Made by a program: the position numbers and the translations under genes
The notes under the pieces: model-generated
The model's input: the letters and a program-made list of their open reading frames with translations, nothing else
Told to the model about the DNA's origin: nothing
The model's database searches: none
Assembly: GCF_008086165.1 (NCBI RefSeq)
Contig: NZ_VSKL01000005.1
Span: forward strand, 186,001-250,000
Length of the DNA: 64,000 bases
Direction: 5' to 3'
Source of the DNA: Algorimicrobium algoritergicola
Lineage (GTDB): Bacteria > Bacteroidota > Bacteroidia > Flavobacteriales > Flavobacteriaceae
Part shown: positions 34,156-46,300 of the stretch, one piece after another
Layout of the letters: the number at the start of each line of letters is the position of its first letter
Position numbering within the stretch: the first letter of the stretch is position 1

Positions 34156-36483
34156 TTATCTTACCAATGAAAAATGACCTAGATATTCTTTGCCATTGGG
34201 AAGTACAGCGCGATACCAATAATCATCCGAACCTAATTGTTGACCTTTATACGTGCCATTCCAACCTGAATTAGAAGCATTTATTTGTTTGATAAGTTTT
34301 CCATACCGATCAAAAATACTGATTTGTAATTTGTTGGTTTTCGTGTTTACGCCAAGTGGTTTCCAGACATCATTCATGCCATCGCCATTTGGTGTGAAAA
34401 ATTTAGGAAAACCAAGAACCGAAACATCTTGTGAAACTGATCCACATTCATTGATATCATTTACGGTTATTGTATGAACTCCAGCCGAAACATTTGTGAA
34501 GGTTGGGCTATTTTGGAATGTTCCAGAATCTAAAGCATATTCATAAGTGCCTTCTCCAGAAACAAAAACGGTAATGGTATTGTTTGATGATGCATCCACA
34601 ACTACAATGTCATCTATTGTCGGGATGTTAGATGGTAGAACTTCAATGTTTCTAATTGAAGTACATTGGTTCGTGTTTGTAACAAATACGGTATAAACCC
34701 CAGTTTCATTAATCGCTATTTGATTTGTGTTCAAATTCAAGTCCAAGCCATTTAAATCCCAGCTGTATGTAAAATTACTAGGATTCTGCTGAACACCGGA
34801 ATTTATAAAAACTGTATTTGGAAACTCATTTAAACAGTAAAAGATGCTTTCATCAGGAATTAATTCTGGTGCATCAAAAACTTGCAACGCTAAAGTTGTA
34901 AACGCATAACAATTTCCGTTATCTCTTATTTGAACAAAAAGTGTGACGGAATTAGGGCTGTTCGTGTTTTCATAAGTTCCAGAAACTTCATTGGTTTGAT
35001 TTTCCATATCTGTTTGCGTTTCAAAAAACGAAACAGAAGCGGTGTTTGGAACATCCGGTTGCGAAATAACATAAGATTCTAATTCAGAAATATCAAAATT
35101 AATAATACCATCAAAATCGGTATCACAACTTGTAAAAGGTGCTAAATTAACTGGGTTATTTGCAATATCTAGAATAATTTCGGCAACTGAAATGCAACCA
35201 TTAGAATTGGTAATACGTGCGTAAACTGTTTCTAATATACTGGTGTTGTTGTAATTAGATGGGTTTGTAATAAGTCCGTTTCCAGTTTGTTCTGCACCTA
35301 TAAAAGTGTTGTAAAAACTATCTGCTGACAATTGAGTGTCACCATTGGTAATGGTGGTTTCAGCATCAAATAAATTATATGTTGTAAAGCCATTTAAATC
35401 CAAATCACAAGCAATTAAAGTGGTATTTGAAACGATAGGATCTGGCGCATATTCAATCGTAACCTTACCAGTACTGAAGCACGTTCCATCAATATTTACT
35501 TCCACCGCATAATTGCCTGGTTGTGTTACGGTAAATGTAGCGTTGGTTTCAGTTAGGAGTTCTGTGCCGTTTCTGAACCATTTATACATATTGTTTCCTG
35601 GTTGAAAGGCATCTAATTGAACACTTTCATCAGCACAAAGCGCTGTATTTTGGGCAATTAATAAATCTGGACCTAAATTAGAACTTAATTGAAAACTGCC
35701 AGCTTCTAAATATACAGCAGAATCATACCGGTAATTTTGCTCATCTGAAATAACCAGCTTTACATGATACGTTGTATTCGGAATCACATCGGCAACAGCT
35801 GTTAATACTTCTGTTTGACCATTAAAATTTATGGGAGCTGTTGGGCCGTTCCAACCGCCAAAATATTGTTCGTTAATAGGATTACAACTGCCTGGAATTC
35901 CTGAATGTACGGTTGTTACTTTTATAGGTGTTCTGGTATTTGGAACAACAGCAATATTGGTGTAACGCGTTTCATTTACTGGTCGGATTAGGAAACCGAA
36001 TAAATCAGAATAACGACACGTATTTGGATCCCCTTGCTGATATTCCTCCGAAGCAAAAATATAACGAAAGCTAATTTGATCTGCAATGGCTTCAAATTCA
36101 AACTCTAAAATGGTGGCATTGATTGTATTGGATTCGTTTAAAGCACTTTCTAAATCAGTATCACCTATCCAATTAGGTGCAGTATCATCACTTAAGGACG
36201 TATTGGGACCTGCAGTGTTTTGTAAACGCCCTGTCGACATAACAATACCACTTTGAAATGGAAAACTGGAACCATTGGCTTCAAAATAGCCGTAGCTTAA
36301 ATCCGATCCATTAAAATTTCCGCTCACAGCATTGGTTACAACCACATTGGAAATACAATCGCTATCAATTAACACATCTTCAATAAGTTCTTGAGGTGTA
36401 TACGCGAAAGCATCAGCAGTCACATTTTGAGACCATGACATGAGTGACCATAAACAGGCCATTATAAAAAGGGCATTTTTCAT
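34156..36483 (-). CDS. T9SS type B secreted protein with choice-of-anchor-L domain
   Basis: This ~775-residue protein from the ATG at 36483 has a signal peptide (MKNALFIMACLWSLMSWSQ). It has a choice-of-anchor-L domain (~30-265): SFPFQSGIVMSTG, DTDLESALN, ISFRYIFASEEYQQG, and the later AVYLEAGSF. An Ig-like domain follows, then two acidic modules starting CDLDLNG and CDTDFDG with YNNTS...VYARITN-type endings, a PKD-like stretch, and a type B sorting tail (FFTPNGDGMNDVWKP, FDRYGKLIKQI, YWYRAVL, GHFSLVR). It is probably a surface-exposed adhesin or matrix protein. It is neighboured by larger paralogs of the same architecture. Confidence 0.9.
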   Translation of the reverse strand: MKNALFIMACLWSLMSWSQNVTADAFAYTPQELIEDVLIDSDCISNVVVTNAVSGNFNGSDLSYGYFEANGSSFPFQSGIVMSTGRLQNTAGPNTSLSDDTAPNWIGDTDLESALNESNTINATILEFEFEAIADQISFRYIFASEEYQQGDPNTCRYSDLFGFLIRPVNETRYTNIAVVPNTRTPIKVTTVHSGIPGSCNPINEQYFGGWNGPTAPINFNGQTEVLTAVADVIPNTTYHVKLVISDEQNYRYDSAVYLEAGSFQLSSNLGPDLLIAQNTALCADESVQLDAFQPGNNMYKWFRNGTELLTETNATFTVTQPGNYAVEVNIDGTCFSTGKVTIEYAPDPIVSNTTLIACDLDLNGFTTYNLFDAETTITNGDTQLSADSFYNTFIGAEQTGNGLITNPSNYNNTSILETVYARITNSNGCISVAEIILDIANNPVNLAPFTSCDTDFDGIINFDISELESYVISQPDVPNTASVSFFETQTDMENQTNEVSGTYENTNSPNSVTLFVQIRDNGNCYAFTTLALQVFDAPELIPDESIFYCLNEFPNTVFINSGVQQNPSNFTYSWDLNGLDLNLNTNQIAINETGVYTVFVTNTNQCTSIRNIEVLPSNIPTIDDIVVVDASSNNTITVFVSGEGTYEYALDSGTFQNSPTFTNVSAGVHTITVNDINECGSVSQDVSVLGFPKFFTPNGDGMNDVWKPLGVNTKTNKLQISIFDRYGKLIKQINASNSGWNGTYKGQQLGSDDYWYRAVLPNGKEYLGHFSLVR

Positions 36484-36576
36484 TCCTAGCAATTGGATTG
36501 CAAAGATACGTAATAAGAATTTTTATAAAGCAAAAGCATGGGTTGCTTTTTATAGAGAATTATAATAATTTATGAA

Positions 36577-39500
36577 TTAGCGTTTTAGGGTGAAATGGCG
36601 TTTTACTTCAAAAGAAATAGCGCCTTTTTTGACTTTTGCTAAAAACCAGTAATCGCTTGAAGGCATATTTTGCCCATTATAAGTACCATCCCAACCAGAA
36701 GATGTATGTCCTAAAGTTTTAAGAAGTTTTCCATAGCGATCAAAAATGTAAACAATTGTTCCGGGAATTTGATTAATTCCTGTAATATGCCAGGTGTCAT
36801 TTTGTCCATCCTGATTGGGTGTAAAAAAGAGTGGTGCATCAATGATTACAATTTCTTTAATTGCCGATGCGCACCCATTTAAATCATACACTTCAATAGT
36901 ATGTGGGCCCAAGGTTACATTATAAAATACATTAGAAGATTGAGGAACGCCATTGTCTAAAATATACATGTAATTACCAATTCCACTTATGGTGACCGTA
37001 ATATTGTTAGGGTTTGAAAAATCGATTGTTTCTGTAAAATCTATAGTAGCTTGTTCAGATTCTATAACATTGAATGTTACTGATGTGGTACAACCATAAT
37101 CCGACCTAACGGTTACAGAATAGCTTCCTATTTGGGTGATTTCAATTTCGGGAGTTGCTGCATTGGTAGACCATAAATACGTATCGGTATCAAATCCTGT
37201 TTCAGCTGAAACAACTAAAGGTAAATTATCTAAACAAACCGTCTGGTCTGGAATTTCAACAAAAGGTTTTCTTTGAACCAAAGTTAAAAAACTAGTTGCC
37301 GCAAAACACCCTGTGGTATTGTTTTGAACACGTACATAAATAGTTTGATCATGAAACGCATTGTAATTTAAATCTGTAATGGGATTTTCATTTTCTAATG
37401 CTTCAATTTCTAGTTCAAAATAGGTCACGGTAAAATTAGCTGGATTTTGACCACCTAAAATTGTGTTTGTTTGTTGTGATAAATCGAAAATACGCATCCC
37501 ATCAAAATCATCATCACAAGCCTCTAAATTTGTAGGTGTGACTGCTGTAGGGTTTGGATTTACCAATAGCGTGAATGAACTTATTGCAAAACAATTTGTA
37601 AGTGTATTTTCAGCACGCACATGAATGGTGTCGTTATTAGAACCATAATTGTAATTACTATCTAATGGGTTTTGTCCTGATTCAGCATCGGTTTGAGAGG
37701 CATAAAACGTAACAGCTACATTGGGTTGTGTATCAATTAAACTCGTGATGGTTTCATTTAAATCAAACATATTATCAACAGCATCACAGGTGTTATAATC
37801 CGTTATTGGGTTTATGGTTGGTGGTAAATTCACTTCCAAGTCCAATGGTACCATTACATAACATTCTGAAACGGTATTGGTTACACGAATATACACGGTT
37901 TGTGGATTTTCAATATTTTCATAAGCATCTGGATTAGGAATGTTATTAATATTCGCTTCCAAATCGGCTAAATTTTCATGATAGGTCACTAAAATATCGT
38001 TTTGTCTGATTTCCAATACTTCAAGTTCTGCAACTGTTAAGTCGAATGTTGTAGATCCATCATAATCGGTATCACATGCGGTCATAAGCGAAGCCTGGTT
38101 TACATTTGGAACCTGGATAACATTCAAGCCAAATTCAGCAATACCATGGCAATAGGTGCCATTTTCTATCCGTGAATAAATCTGTTGTGGATTACTTTGG
38201 TTGGTGTAATTTAAAGCGATTGGATTTTCAGCGCTTTCAGCATCTTCTAGACTTTCATAAAACGTGATGGTTAAATTATCTGTACTACCCAGACTCATGG
38301 CAGCTTGAATTTCGGCTAAATCAAAAGATTCCTGTGCATCATTAGAAATATCATCACATAAAAAGGTGTCTAAAGGTGGATTAAAAATTGGAACAGAACC
38401 GACTTCAATAAAAAAGGTGCTTACACCAAAGCAACTGGTGTCACTGATATTTTCAACACGAATATGAATACGTTGCGGATTAGTCAGGTTTTCATAAACA
38501 GTTGTTTTATCAATTATATTGGTTCTGTTAATGGCATCATTTGGATCTTCAAAATATAAAACCCGTTTTCCAGTTTGTCCATTTAAGATATCCGCATCCT
38601 TTTCTTGGAATATAAATTCTGCAATTTGATTACCATCGGTTTCACAGTTATTGAAGTCGGCAATTGTAGTAAAAACAGGTAAGGTATTAACGACAATGTC
38701 GAAATTTTCAATAGCAAAACATCCGGTGGTTATACGCTCCACTCTAGAAAACACGGTTTGTGTATCTGCGTTATAAGCATCGGTATTTGTAATTCGGTTT
38801 GTATTGGATTCGGCATCCATTAATGATGTATGAAACGTGATATTTAAACCTTCGGTAGCTGCTACAATTTCTGGAATTTTAGCATCTAAATTAATAAGCG
38901 TAAAGGCATCCTGATCATCATCACAAATAATTTCATTACTAGGCTGTGTGGTTGTTGGTGCTGGTAACACTTCAATTTCTAAAGTGGCAATATCATAACA
39001 ACCCGTATTACCATTTCTAACACGAACAAATACTTCAAAAGGATTGCTGGTATTGTTATAAAAAGGCGGTAATGCATTCACATTATCCGTGGCATCATCT
39101 TCCGTTTGAAAATAGCTAACCTCTGCATTTGGAATTCCTGAACTTACATAGGTATTGAAACTAAATAAATCTACCGATGTCATGGCGTCATCATCCGTAT
39201 CGCAATAGGTTACGGGAACTAAAGTTGGCAATATGGTTGCTGGATGAATAATAAGTTCTATTTCCGAATCAACCGAACAACTAGTACCTATAATTGTAAT
39301 GAACAATGTGAAAGGTGTTTCTGTAACTTCATACGGAACGGCTTGGTCAATGGCATTATTTCCAGCAGTTTGATCAGCTTCTGTTTCATAAAAAGCAACG
39401 GTAACATCTAATAGCCCATTAATAATGGTTGTTGCAATATTCTCTAGGTTAAAATTGACTATACCATCATTAGATGCATCATCACAGCGCGAAAAATTTC

Positions 39501-41406
39501 TAATATTACTTTCATTAAGGAGTAAATTAGCGTGTAATTCTATAGTAGCAATAGAGGGGCAACCTGTAATATTATCTACTACTCGAATATAAATGACTTG
39601 AAATTCAGGCGTTGTGTTTGTGTAATTATTGATATCTGCAATGGGATTATCACCCGTTTGAGCATCTTCATAGGTTGTATGAAATGTGGTTGTTACGTTG
39701 GTTACTCCATTTAAAACATCGTCAATAATTGTTGTTAAGTCAAAATCTTCAAACCCATCATCGTCTTGTTCACAAGCGTCTATGGTGTGTGAGGCATTAT
39801 CAATAGCAGGACTATCAAGAACCGTAACATCTAAAGTTGTTGTGCTTCTACATCCAGTAGCCGTATCCAAAACACTCACGAAAAGCTGATCGTTCAGAGT
39901 GGTGTTTGAGTAGGGTTCAGGTACAGGATTTGCACCGGATTCCGCATCTGTTTGATTGTAATGATATGTTACCGCATAGCCTGGATTTCCTCCAGTAATT
40001 TCAGTGTCTTTTACGGTTAGGTCTATTAGTGTAAATCCATCTCCATTACCATCGTCACATACTTCTAAAAGCGTTGGAGGTGTAATGGTTGGTACAGGAT
40101 TAACAATAAGATTAAAGGTACCGAAAGCCAAACAACCATTATCAGTATCTAAAATCCGTACATAAATAGTTTGCGGATTTGCTGAATTTTGAAACGGTGC
40201 TACAATTGGAAAACTACCATCTTGAGCGCTGTTAGAATTAAAATGATAAGTAATGTTGTAATTTCCTATCGGAACTGCCGCAAGTACATCAGCATCTTTT
40301 ATAGAAACATCAAACAGATAAAAACCATCATTACTTGGATCATCACAAACTACAAAATCTGAAATAGCATCAGCAGACTGTTCAGAGCTTAATGTAATTG
40401 TTACGGTATCTTCAATTTCGCAAATGGTGCTATTGATAGGAATAGAAATAGAGACCGTATAGATTCCAGAATTGTTAACGGTTAATGTTGGATCTGTTTC
40501 ACCAGGTATTGGTGTTCCATTTTCCAACCAAACATAGGTTGCTAGTGGATTTTGAATATCCCCATTTAAAATGACACTATCCGCACAGGTTGTAATGTCT
40601 GTACCTAAATTAACGGTTGAATTAAAACTATTTCCTTGAATAAAAACAGCCGAATCAAAATTTTCATCTTCTTGATCGGCAATCACTAATTTAATATGAT
40701 ACTGGACGTTGGGTTCAATGTTAGCAGATGCTGTAAGAATAGTTGTGCGACCATTAAAATTAGTGTCGCCTAAATTATAACCTTCAAAATATTGTTCGTT
40801 TTCAGCAGGGCAAAATCCAACAACTTCCTCATGAATAGTACTCGTATTTACAGCTGTATCTGTTCCCGGAATTAAAGCAACATTTATATAAGGATTTGTT
40901 GTGCCGGCTTCTTTAATTAGGAACGCAAAGCCATCAGAATACTCGCAAGGATAATTAGCAAAATATTCTTCGGAAGCTAGAATGTAATTGAACTGAACTT
41001 GGTTTGAAACAGAAATAAAATCGAATTCTATAGATGTGGCATTTAGCGTATTCGTAATTCCTAGGGCAGTTTCTAAATCAGAATCTGTAAGCCAATCTAC
41101 TTCACCGTCATTTAAAGGGTTTGCATTAATAGTATTTCCAGCTGAAACGGCCGCTCCAGTTGATAATACAATTCCGTTCTCAAAAGGAAAAGTGGAATTT
41201 GCACGCTCAAAATAACCAAAACTATTTATACTATTTACGGAGCCGTTTATAACGGATTGCACATTAGAAATCTCTACACAACCATCAATTAAACGGTCCT
41301 CTATAAGTTGCTGTGCTGTAAACGTATCATTTATAGATATTTGTTGTGCATAGCTATTATTGATTAAAGCTACTAATAGTGAGGTGAATAAGAAGATTTT
41401 CTTCAT
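36577..41406 (-). CDS. Giant T9SS type B secreted protein with 11 acidic modules
   Basis: This 1609-residue protein has a signal peptide (KIFLFTSLLVALINNSYAQ) and a choice-of-anchor-L domain (~25-265, including FNYILASEEYF and SAVFIQGNSF). An Ig-like domain follows, then 11 consecutive modules of ~85-90 residues. Each module starts with an acidic Cys motif such as CDDDFDG or CDTDYDG, then FDL, a V(T)YH/FY strand, and a PQ.IYVRV.N...GC ending. The DxDxDG-like loops suggest calcium binding. A further Ig-like domain and a type B tail (FFTPNQDGQNDTWHI, FDRYGKLLKTL, DYWFLAKV, HFTLKR) close the protein. It is the largest gene of the block and likely forms a long extracellular fibre. Confidence 0.92.
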   Translation of the reverse strand: MKKIFLFTSLLVALINNSYAQQISINDTFTAQQLIEDRLIDGCVEISNVQSVINGSVNSINSFGYFERANSTFPFENGIVLSTGAAVSAGNTINANPLNDGEVDWLTDSDLETALGITNTLNATSIEFDFISVSNQVQFNYILASEEYFANYPCEYSDGFAFLIKEAGTTNPYINVALIPGTDTAVNTSTIHEEVVGFCPAENEQYFEGYNLGDTNFNGRTTILTASANIEPNVQYHIKLVIADQEDENFDSAVFIQGNSFNSTVNLGTDITTCADSVILNGDIQNPLATYVWLENGTPIPGETDPTLTVNNSGIYTVSISIPINSTICEIEDTVTITLSSEQSADAISDFVVCDDPSNDGFYLFDVSIKDADVLAAVPIGNYNITYHFNSNSAQDGSFPIVAPFQNSANPQTIYVRILDTDNGCLAFGTFNLIVNPVPTITPPTLLEVCDDGNGDGFTLIDLTVKDTEITGGNPGYAVTYHYNQTDAESGANPVPEPYSNTTLNDQLFVSVLDTATGCRSTTTLDVTVLDSPAIDNASHTIDACEQDDDGFEDFDLTTIIDDVLNGVTNVTTTFHTTYEDAQTGDNPIADINNYTNTTPEFQVIYIRVVDNITGCPSIATIELHANLLLNESNIRNFSRCDDASNDGIVNFNLENIATTIINGLLDVTVAFYETEADQTAGNNAIDQAVPYEVTETPFTLFITIIGTSCSVDSEIELIIHPATILPTLVPVTYCDTDDDAMTSVDLFSFNTYVSSGIPNAEVSYFQTEDDATDNVNALPPFYNNTSNPFEVFVRVRNGNTGCYDIATLEIEVLPAPTTTQPSNEIICDDDQDAFTLINLDAKIPEIVAATEGLNITFHTSLMDAESNTNRITNTDAYNADTQTVFSRVERITTGCFAIENFDIVVNTLPVFTTIADFNNCETDGNQIAEFIFQEKDADILNGQTGKRVLYFEDPNDAINRTNIIDKTTVYENLTNPQRIHIRVENISDTSCFGVSTFFIEVGSVPIFNPPLDTFLCDDISNDAQESFDLAEIQAAMSLGSTDNLTITFYESLEDAESAENPIALNYTNQSNPQQIYSRIENGTYCHGIAEFGLNVIQVPNVNQASLMTACDTDYDGSTTFDLTVAELEVLEIRQNDILVTYHENLADLEANINNIPNPDAYENIENPQTVYIRVTNTVSECYVMVPLDLEVNLPPTINPITDYNTCDAVDNMFDLNETITSLIDTQPNVAVTFYASQTDAESGQNPLDSNYNYGSNNDTIHVRAENTLTNCFAISSFTLLVNPNPTAVTPTNLEACDDDFDGMRIFDLSQQTNTILGGQNPANFTVTYFELEIEALENENPITDLNYNAFHDQTIYVRVQNNTTGCFAATSFLTLVQRKPFVEIPDQTVCLDNLPLVVSAETGFDTDTYLWSTNAATPEIEITQIGSYSVTVRSDYGCTTSVTFNVIESEQATIDFTETIDFSNPNNITVTISGIGNYMYILDNGVPQSSNVFYNVTLGPHTIEVYDLNGCASAIKEIVIIDAPLFFTPNQDGQNDTWHITGINQIPGTIVYIFDRYGKLLKTLGHTSSGWDGTYNGQNMPSSDYWFLAKVKKGAISFEVKRHFTLKR

Positions 41407-41450
41407 TTTTTTATTTCAGGTTGTCACTAACAGATTTGGGGCTAGCAAAA

Positions 41451-41458
41451 CAAATGTA
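41451..41458 (-). promoter_or_regulatory. Promoter -7 element of the giant T9SS gene
   Basis: CAAATGTA on the plus strand reads TACATTTG on the minus strand, an exact TAnnTTTG element. The ATG of the 1609-residue gene follows about 45 bp downstream, at 41406. No clear TTTG element is visible at the -33 distance. It suggests that the block has at least one internal start of transcription. Confidence 0.4.
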
Positions 41459-41514
41459 ACAAAATAATCAGATGAAGCGCTAATTTTATCGTTTAAATGC
41501 AAATATAAATATAT

Positions 41515-43359
41515 TTAGTAGTTGACATAGACCCAACCTGTCATATTCTCATAACTGGAATCATTTAAATAGAGTACATAAAAATAGGTGCCAACCGGCA
41601 CTAAATTTCCTTGATTTGTTATGCCTTTATTGGATTTTCCATCCCATGGCAAATCATTATTTCCTTCAAAAATTAGCGTTCCCCAACGGTTATAGATTAA
41701 CAGTTTGTGATTCTCAAAAATAGTGTAAAGCCCTTGAATATTAAACCAATCGTTAAATCCATCATGGTTTGGTGTAAAGACTTGGGGAATATAAGGCGGA
41801 CAATTTTTTACACTAACAATAAATTTATAAAAATTAAAGCAGAAATCCGTATTTACACGAATAAAAATTTCTTGAGGAGACGTGTCGTTGTCAAAATATT
41901 CAGGAATTAATATTTGGTTTTCCTGATTAAACAAGTCATTTTCCGCTTCATAATAACTTACATCTTCAAGAGAGTCATAATCAACAAATTGAAGTTGTTC
42001 GGTTAAATTGAAGGTTGCTTTATTAAATCCAATATCGCAAGCTTCTAAAGGTTGTAGTTGTGTAACTTCAGGAATAGGTAATAATGTAACACCTTCTGTT
42101 GTCGTGTTATTTAATTCGTTTAATTCGGTAACAATGCCAGTTCCATTTCCTACATCATCAATTACAATTTGAAGCGTAAAACTATCAGGAATAATGTCGG
42201 GAATGTTAATGGTTATTGATTGTGTTTCAAAACCATCTATGGGGATTATGTCTAGTGTTTCACTTTGAGCCACTAAAAAACCATCTGCGTAAAAGGCAAT
42301 AGGCGTGGCAGCTGGTAAAATTTCGGTAGAATTACTATTGTAAGCAGTAAAATCTATAGTAACATTTCTGGTGGCACATTCTAAAAGATACGTGTTTAAA
42401 ACAACCGTAGCATCTGGCAGCTGACTGTTTAATACCGTAATCATGTTATTCAAAATTATGAGATCAGCTTGTAGATTACCAAATTCATCAAGATCACCCG
42501 TTGTTAATTTAATTTCAACGGAATTATCGCCAATGGCAATATTATTTTCAATGTTGTACACATCTAAATCACCATTGTAAAACGTGTTACTTCCCGTAAA
42601 GGAGTTTGTACCGTTAAAGGCATTGTTCGCTGGATTTAAAGGTGGGTTTGAAAGGACATTGTTATTAATTAAAAGCGATTCGCCATAATTTAAATTCGCA
42701 TCGCCTTCCCAAGCTAAAAAGCCAATTTTTGCGCCTTCATTATCTAATACATTAATGTTGTCCAATAAAATGGTTTTTTCTTGAACATTTCTGCTAATAA
42801 TCTCCAACCCTTGGAACAGGTTTATTTGATTAAGCGGTAGGTTTGTGTTTTCATAAATAATGTAAATACTCCAACCAGCAAAATTAGTCCGGTTGTTACA
42901 GTAGCCATCATTGGTGGTTAAAATGTCTGAAATATCAAGATCTGAAAACGTGTACATACTATTTCCAGCTGTAAGAATATAATCTGTAATGTCTGTATAG
43001 CTGGAAAAATAGGTGAGGAGGCCGTAATTTGGATCGTTATAATCTACCAAATAGGTGTTGTCCGCAATAAACGGATTTCCATTTAAACTGACTTCGGTAT
43101 CGCCACTTCCGGACCCAGCCCAATATAAATAGGCTGCTATAATATTCCAGTCGGGATTTAGCGTTAACTCGGCTTCGGATGCTGGTAAAATTTCACAAAA
43201 ACTTCGGTCTAAATTATTTTCAGACGGATTGAGCGTATTACCTATTGCTAAATAATCATACCGACCATTAAATTGCTGAAATAGTGATATTTCTTGACTG
43301 CATGCCACAGAGGTAGCAATACAGCAAATGAATACTATAATTTTCTTTAACTGAAACAT
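41515..43359 (-). CDS. T9SS type B secreted protein with one acidic module
   Basis: This 614-residue protein has a signal peptide (IIVFICCIATSVACS). Residues ~20-310 form a unique domain (YLAIGNTLNPSENNLDRSFCEI, AAYLYWAGSGSGDTEVSLNGNPF, and NFAGWSIYIIYEN) that resembles DUF3344-type beta-rich ectodomains. Residues ~310-430 look like a CARDB/Ig-like domain (LLECATRNVTIDFTAYNSNS). One acidic module (CDIGFNKATFNLTE...FIRVNTDFC) follows. The type B tail differs slightly from its neighbours (VFTPNHDGFNDWFNIQGL, YNRWGTLIFEG) and ends WVYVNY instead of FTLKR. The adaptor for export should still be T9SS. Confidence 0.88.
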   Translation of the reverse strand: MFQLKKIIVFICCIATSVACSQEISLFQQFNGRYDYLAIGNTLNPSENNLDRSFCEILPASEAELTLNPDWNIIAAYLYWAGSGSGDTEVSLNGNPFIADNTYLVDYNDPNYGLLTYFSSYTDITDYILTAGNSMYTFSDLDISDILTTNDGYCNNRTNFAGWSIYIIYENTNLPLNQINLFQGLEIISRNVQEKTILLDNINVLDNEGAKIGFLAWEGDANLNYGESLLINNNVLSNPPLNPANNAFNGTNSFTGSNTFYNGDLDVYNIENNIAIGDNSVEIKLTTGDLDEFGNLQADLIILNNMITVLNSQLPDATVVLNTYLLECATRNVTIDFTAYNSNSTEILPAATPIAFYADGFLVAQSETLDIIPIDGFETQSITINIPDIIPDSFTLQIVIDDVGNGTGIVTELNELNNTTTEGVTLLPIPEVTQLQPLEACDIGFNKATFNLTEQLQFVDYDSLEDVSYYEAENDLFNQENQILIPEYFDNDTSPQEIFIRVNTDFCFNFYKFIVSVKNCPPYIPQVFTPNHDGFNDWFNIQGLYTIFENHKLLIYNRWGTLIFEGNNDLPWDGKSNKGITNQGNLVPVGTYFYVLYLNDSSYENMTGWVYVNY

Positions 43360-43398
43360 AGAAAGGTGTTACAGTTTTAAATGTACGATTTTTTACTG

Positions 43399-46300
43399 TT
43401 AACGCTTTAAGGTAAAATGACTTTTAAAAATACGACCATCTTGTAGTTTTACTGAAAACCAATAATCGTCATTTGGCATAAATTGACCATTATAAGTTCC
43501 GTCCCAGCCACCATTTAATGGGCTTAACTCTTTTAATAATTTTCCATAGCGGTTAAAAATCTGAACACGTGTACTTGGTTGAAACATGGCCGTAACACCT
43601 TGAACATTCCAAGTATCATTGGTGCCATCGCCATTTGGTGTAAACACATTAGGAAAACCTATAACGGAAACCATATCCTCAATAATACCACAATTGTTTT
43701 TAACGTCGCGAATGCTAACGGTATAAATTCCTGGATCAACATTGGTGAATTCATTGCTTGTTTGATAAAATGAATAAAGTGCTCCAGTGGCATCAAAAAG
43801 AGCGAATTCGTATTCACCTTCACCTGAAACAATAACCGTTATGGTATTGTTACTATGAAGTGCATCTTGAATAGTAATGGTTTCAATTGTTGCAATATTG
43901 GAAGGTTCAACAGTAATAGAACGCATTTTTGTACAACCAAATGCATTGGTAGCTGTAACTGTATAGGTGCCAACTTCATTTACAGCAATACTATTTGTGG
44001 TTTGACCAGAAGTCCACGAATAGGTATAATTGTTAGCCGAATCATTTAAAATACCTGCATCCAAAGTAATTGTATCGGGAAAGGTGTTTAAACAATATAA
44101 TACGGTTTCATCTGCCTCCAATTGAGGTCTTGGGTTAATGGTAAGTGAAACTTCACCAATACCATAACACGCATTGTTATTTTCTACACGTGAATATAGT
44201 GTTTGGTTATAAGGTATGGTGTTATTAAATGGTGTTGATAACGCATTTTGCTCTAATAAAGCATCATTATAATTTTCATAATAAGTTACTGGAAATGTAA
44301 TGGTATTGTCTTGCTGAATAGCTGTAGTTATAGCGTTTAAATCGAAGGTGTTAATACCATCTTCAGAATCTAATTCATCACAAACATCAGGCACTTGATA
44401 ATTACTTATTTGGGTGGTGCTAACTTCTAGTGATACATCAGCCAAACTGTAACAAAGGGTTGTATTATCAATAATTTTCGCGATAACTATTTCTGGATTG
44501 GCCGTATTAATATAACCTAAAGGGTCTAACATGTCTGTGGCAGAATCTGCATCTATTTCATTGTCATAATATTCTATAGAAACCGTTGTGGAATTTCCTG
44601 ATAAGGCATCAAAAGCTTCATCTAGATTAAAGCTGGTTCTACCATCGTTATTGCCATCTACATCACATTGAATCAAGCTACTATTGAAAGCAGGTGGTAA
44701 CGGGTTTATAATTACAACAAAGGATGTTGTACTATAACAATCTGTGTTTAACACATTTTCCACGCGCACAAAAATTTCTTCTTGAAAGGCTGTTTGGTTG
44801 TAATAACTGTTAGGAAGTGGACTCATTCCAGATTCCGCGTTTGCCAGCGAGGCATGATAACTAACGGCGAAATCTGCAGGATTTTGAGTGTCTAATACCA
44901 AAGCGTTAAAATCTAACAAATCAATTTCTGATTGACCGTTGGATGGGTTTCCGTCCGTGGCATCATCACACCAAGTTTGATTATCAATTACGTTAGCAGT
45001 TGGTGTTATAAACACTTCCGCTAAAAATGATGTGGTATCATAACAATTCGGATTGTTTTTATTTTGAATTCGAGCAAATATAGGTGTTGGATTTATTGTG
45101 TTGGTAAACAAACCAGTTATCTCATTTTCGTTATTATCAGCATCTATTTGCGATTCAAAATAGTAAATAGCAAAAACACTAGCGTCTTGAGTTCCTAAAA
45201 TAGCTGCATCACGATCGGTTAAATCAAAGTCTGTAGTTAAATCATCACTGCAGGCATTTAATTTTAGTGCTGTATTGGCGACAGGAATATCATAAAATGT
45301 TACAATGGCTTGGCCTTCTTTCGACTCACAATCATTGCTAGGGATTTCTATAAAAACCGAGTAATCACCTCCCGTATTTAAAAACAATTCATTTGGAGGA
45401 GTTGGTGTTGGAATTGGGTTGTTGTCCAATGTCCACGTGTATGTTGCTCCTGGAATATCTTCTGCAATTAATGTAAAAGTATCGCCTGTACACAGTAATA
45501 AATTATTGGCTTCAGCAACACCATTAGTAATATCAATTTTTTCTGTAAAAAACGATGCAATAAAAGGCGGTAAACCTTGAGTTGAATTATTAGTGCCTAA
45601 TGAAACGGCATTGTGTTGGTAATTAGCATCAGTACCAAGCATATTTGGATTATTAATGACACTTAAAAAAGGCAGACCACGAGAATAAGTTTCTGCCATA
45701 GATCTATATATTTTACCATCTGGACCCAATTGCAACGCACTTCGGTAAGCGTTTCGGTTGTCCAAAACAAGTGCCGAACCACCAATATCAGCAGCTGTTA
45801 AGTCAAATTGTATAAGTTTGGATTGATGAGAATTGGGATTATTGTCACCTCCACCAAAAAAATCATTAGAAGCGGTTACGTATAAAATTTGGCTGTTTGG
45901 TGAAAATTCAGCACCATAAGGCTGATTATTATTTCCAGAAATTGGTATAAGTTCATTGTTACTCATTGTACCCGTTGAAACATCAAAATCGAAAAGGTAT
46001 AAACCATCATCTACATTAGCCAAAGCTACTTTTGTACCATCTGGTGATAATTTAAGATAGCCTCGTGCATCACCAAGATTCATCGGACTAAAAGTGGATG
46101 TTACAGCCGTTGTATTGACGCCAGCGTCTGTAATTTCGAACGCATGAAAGGTATCTAAATCTGCAGTAGCGGGATTATTGAATGCGCCTTGAAGGTTCGA
46201 AAAAGTAATAACCCAAATGGCACCCGTTTGACAATCTTTTAAAACTGCGGCAATTTTTTCAGCACATTGTGCTAGGAGATTAACGTTTTTTAAGGTTATT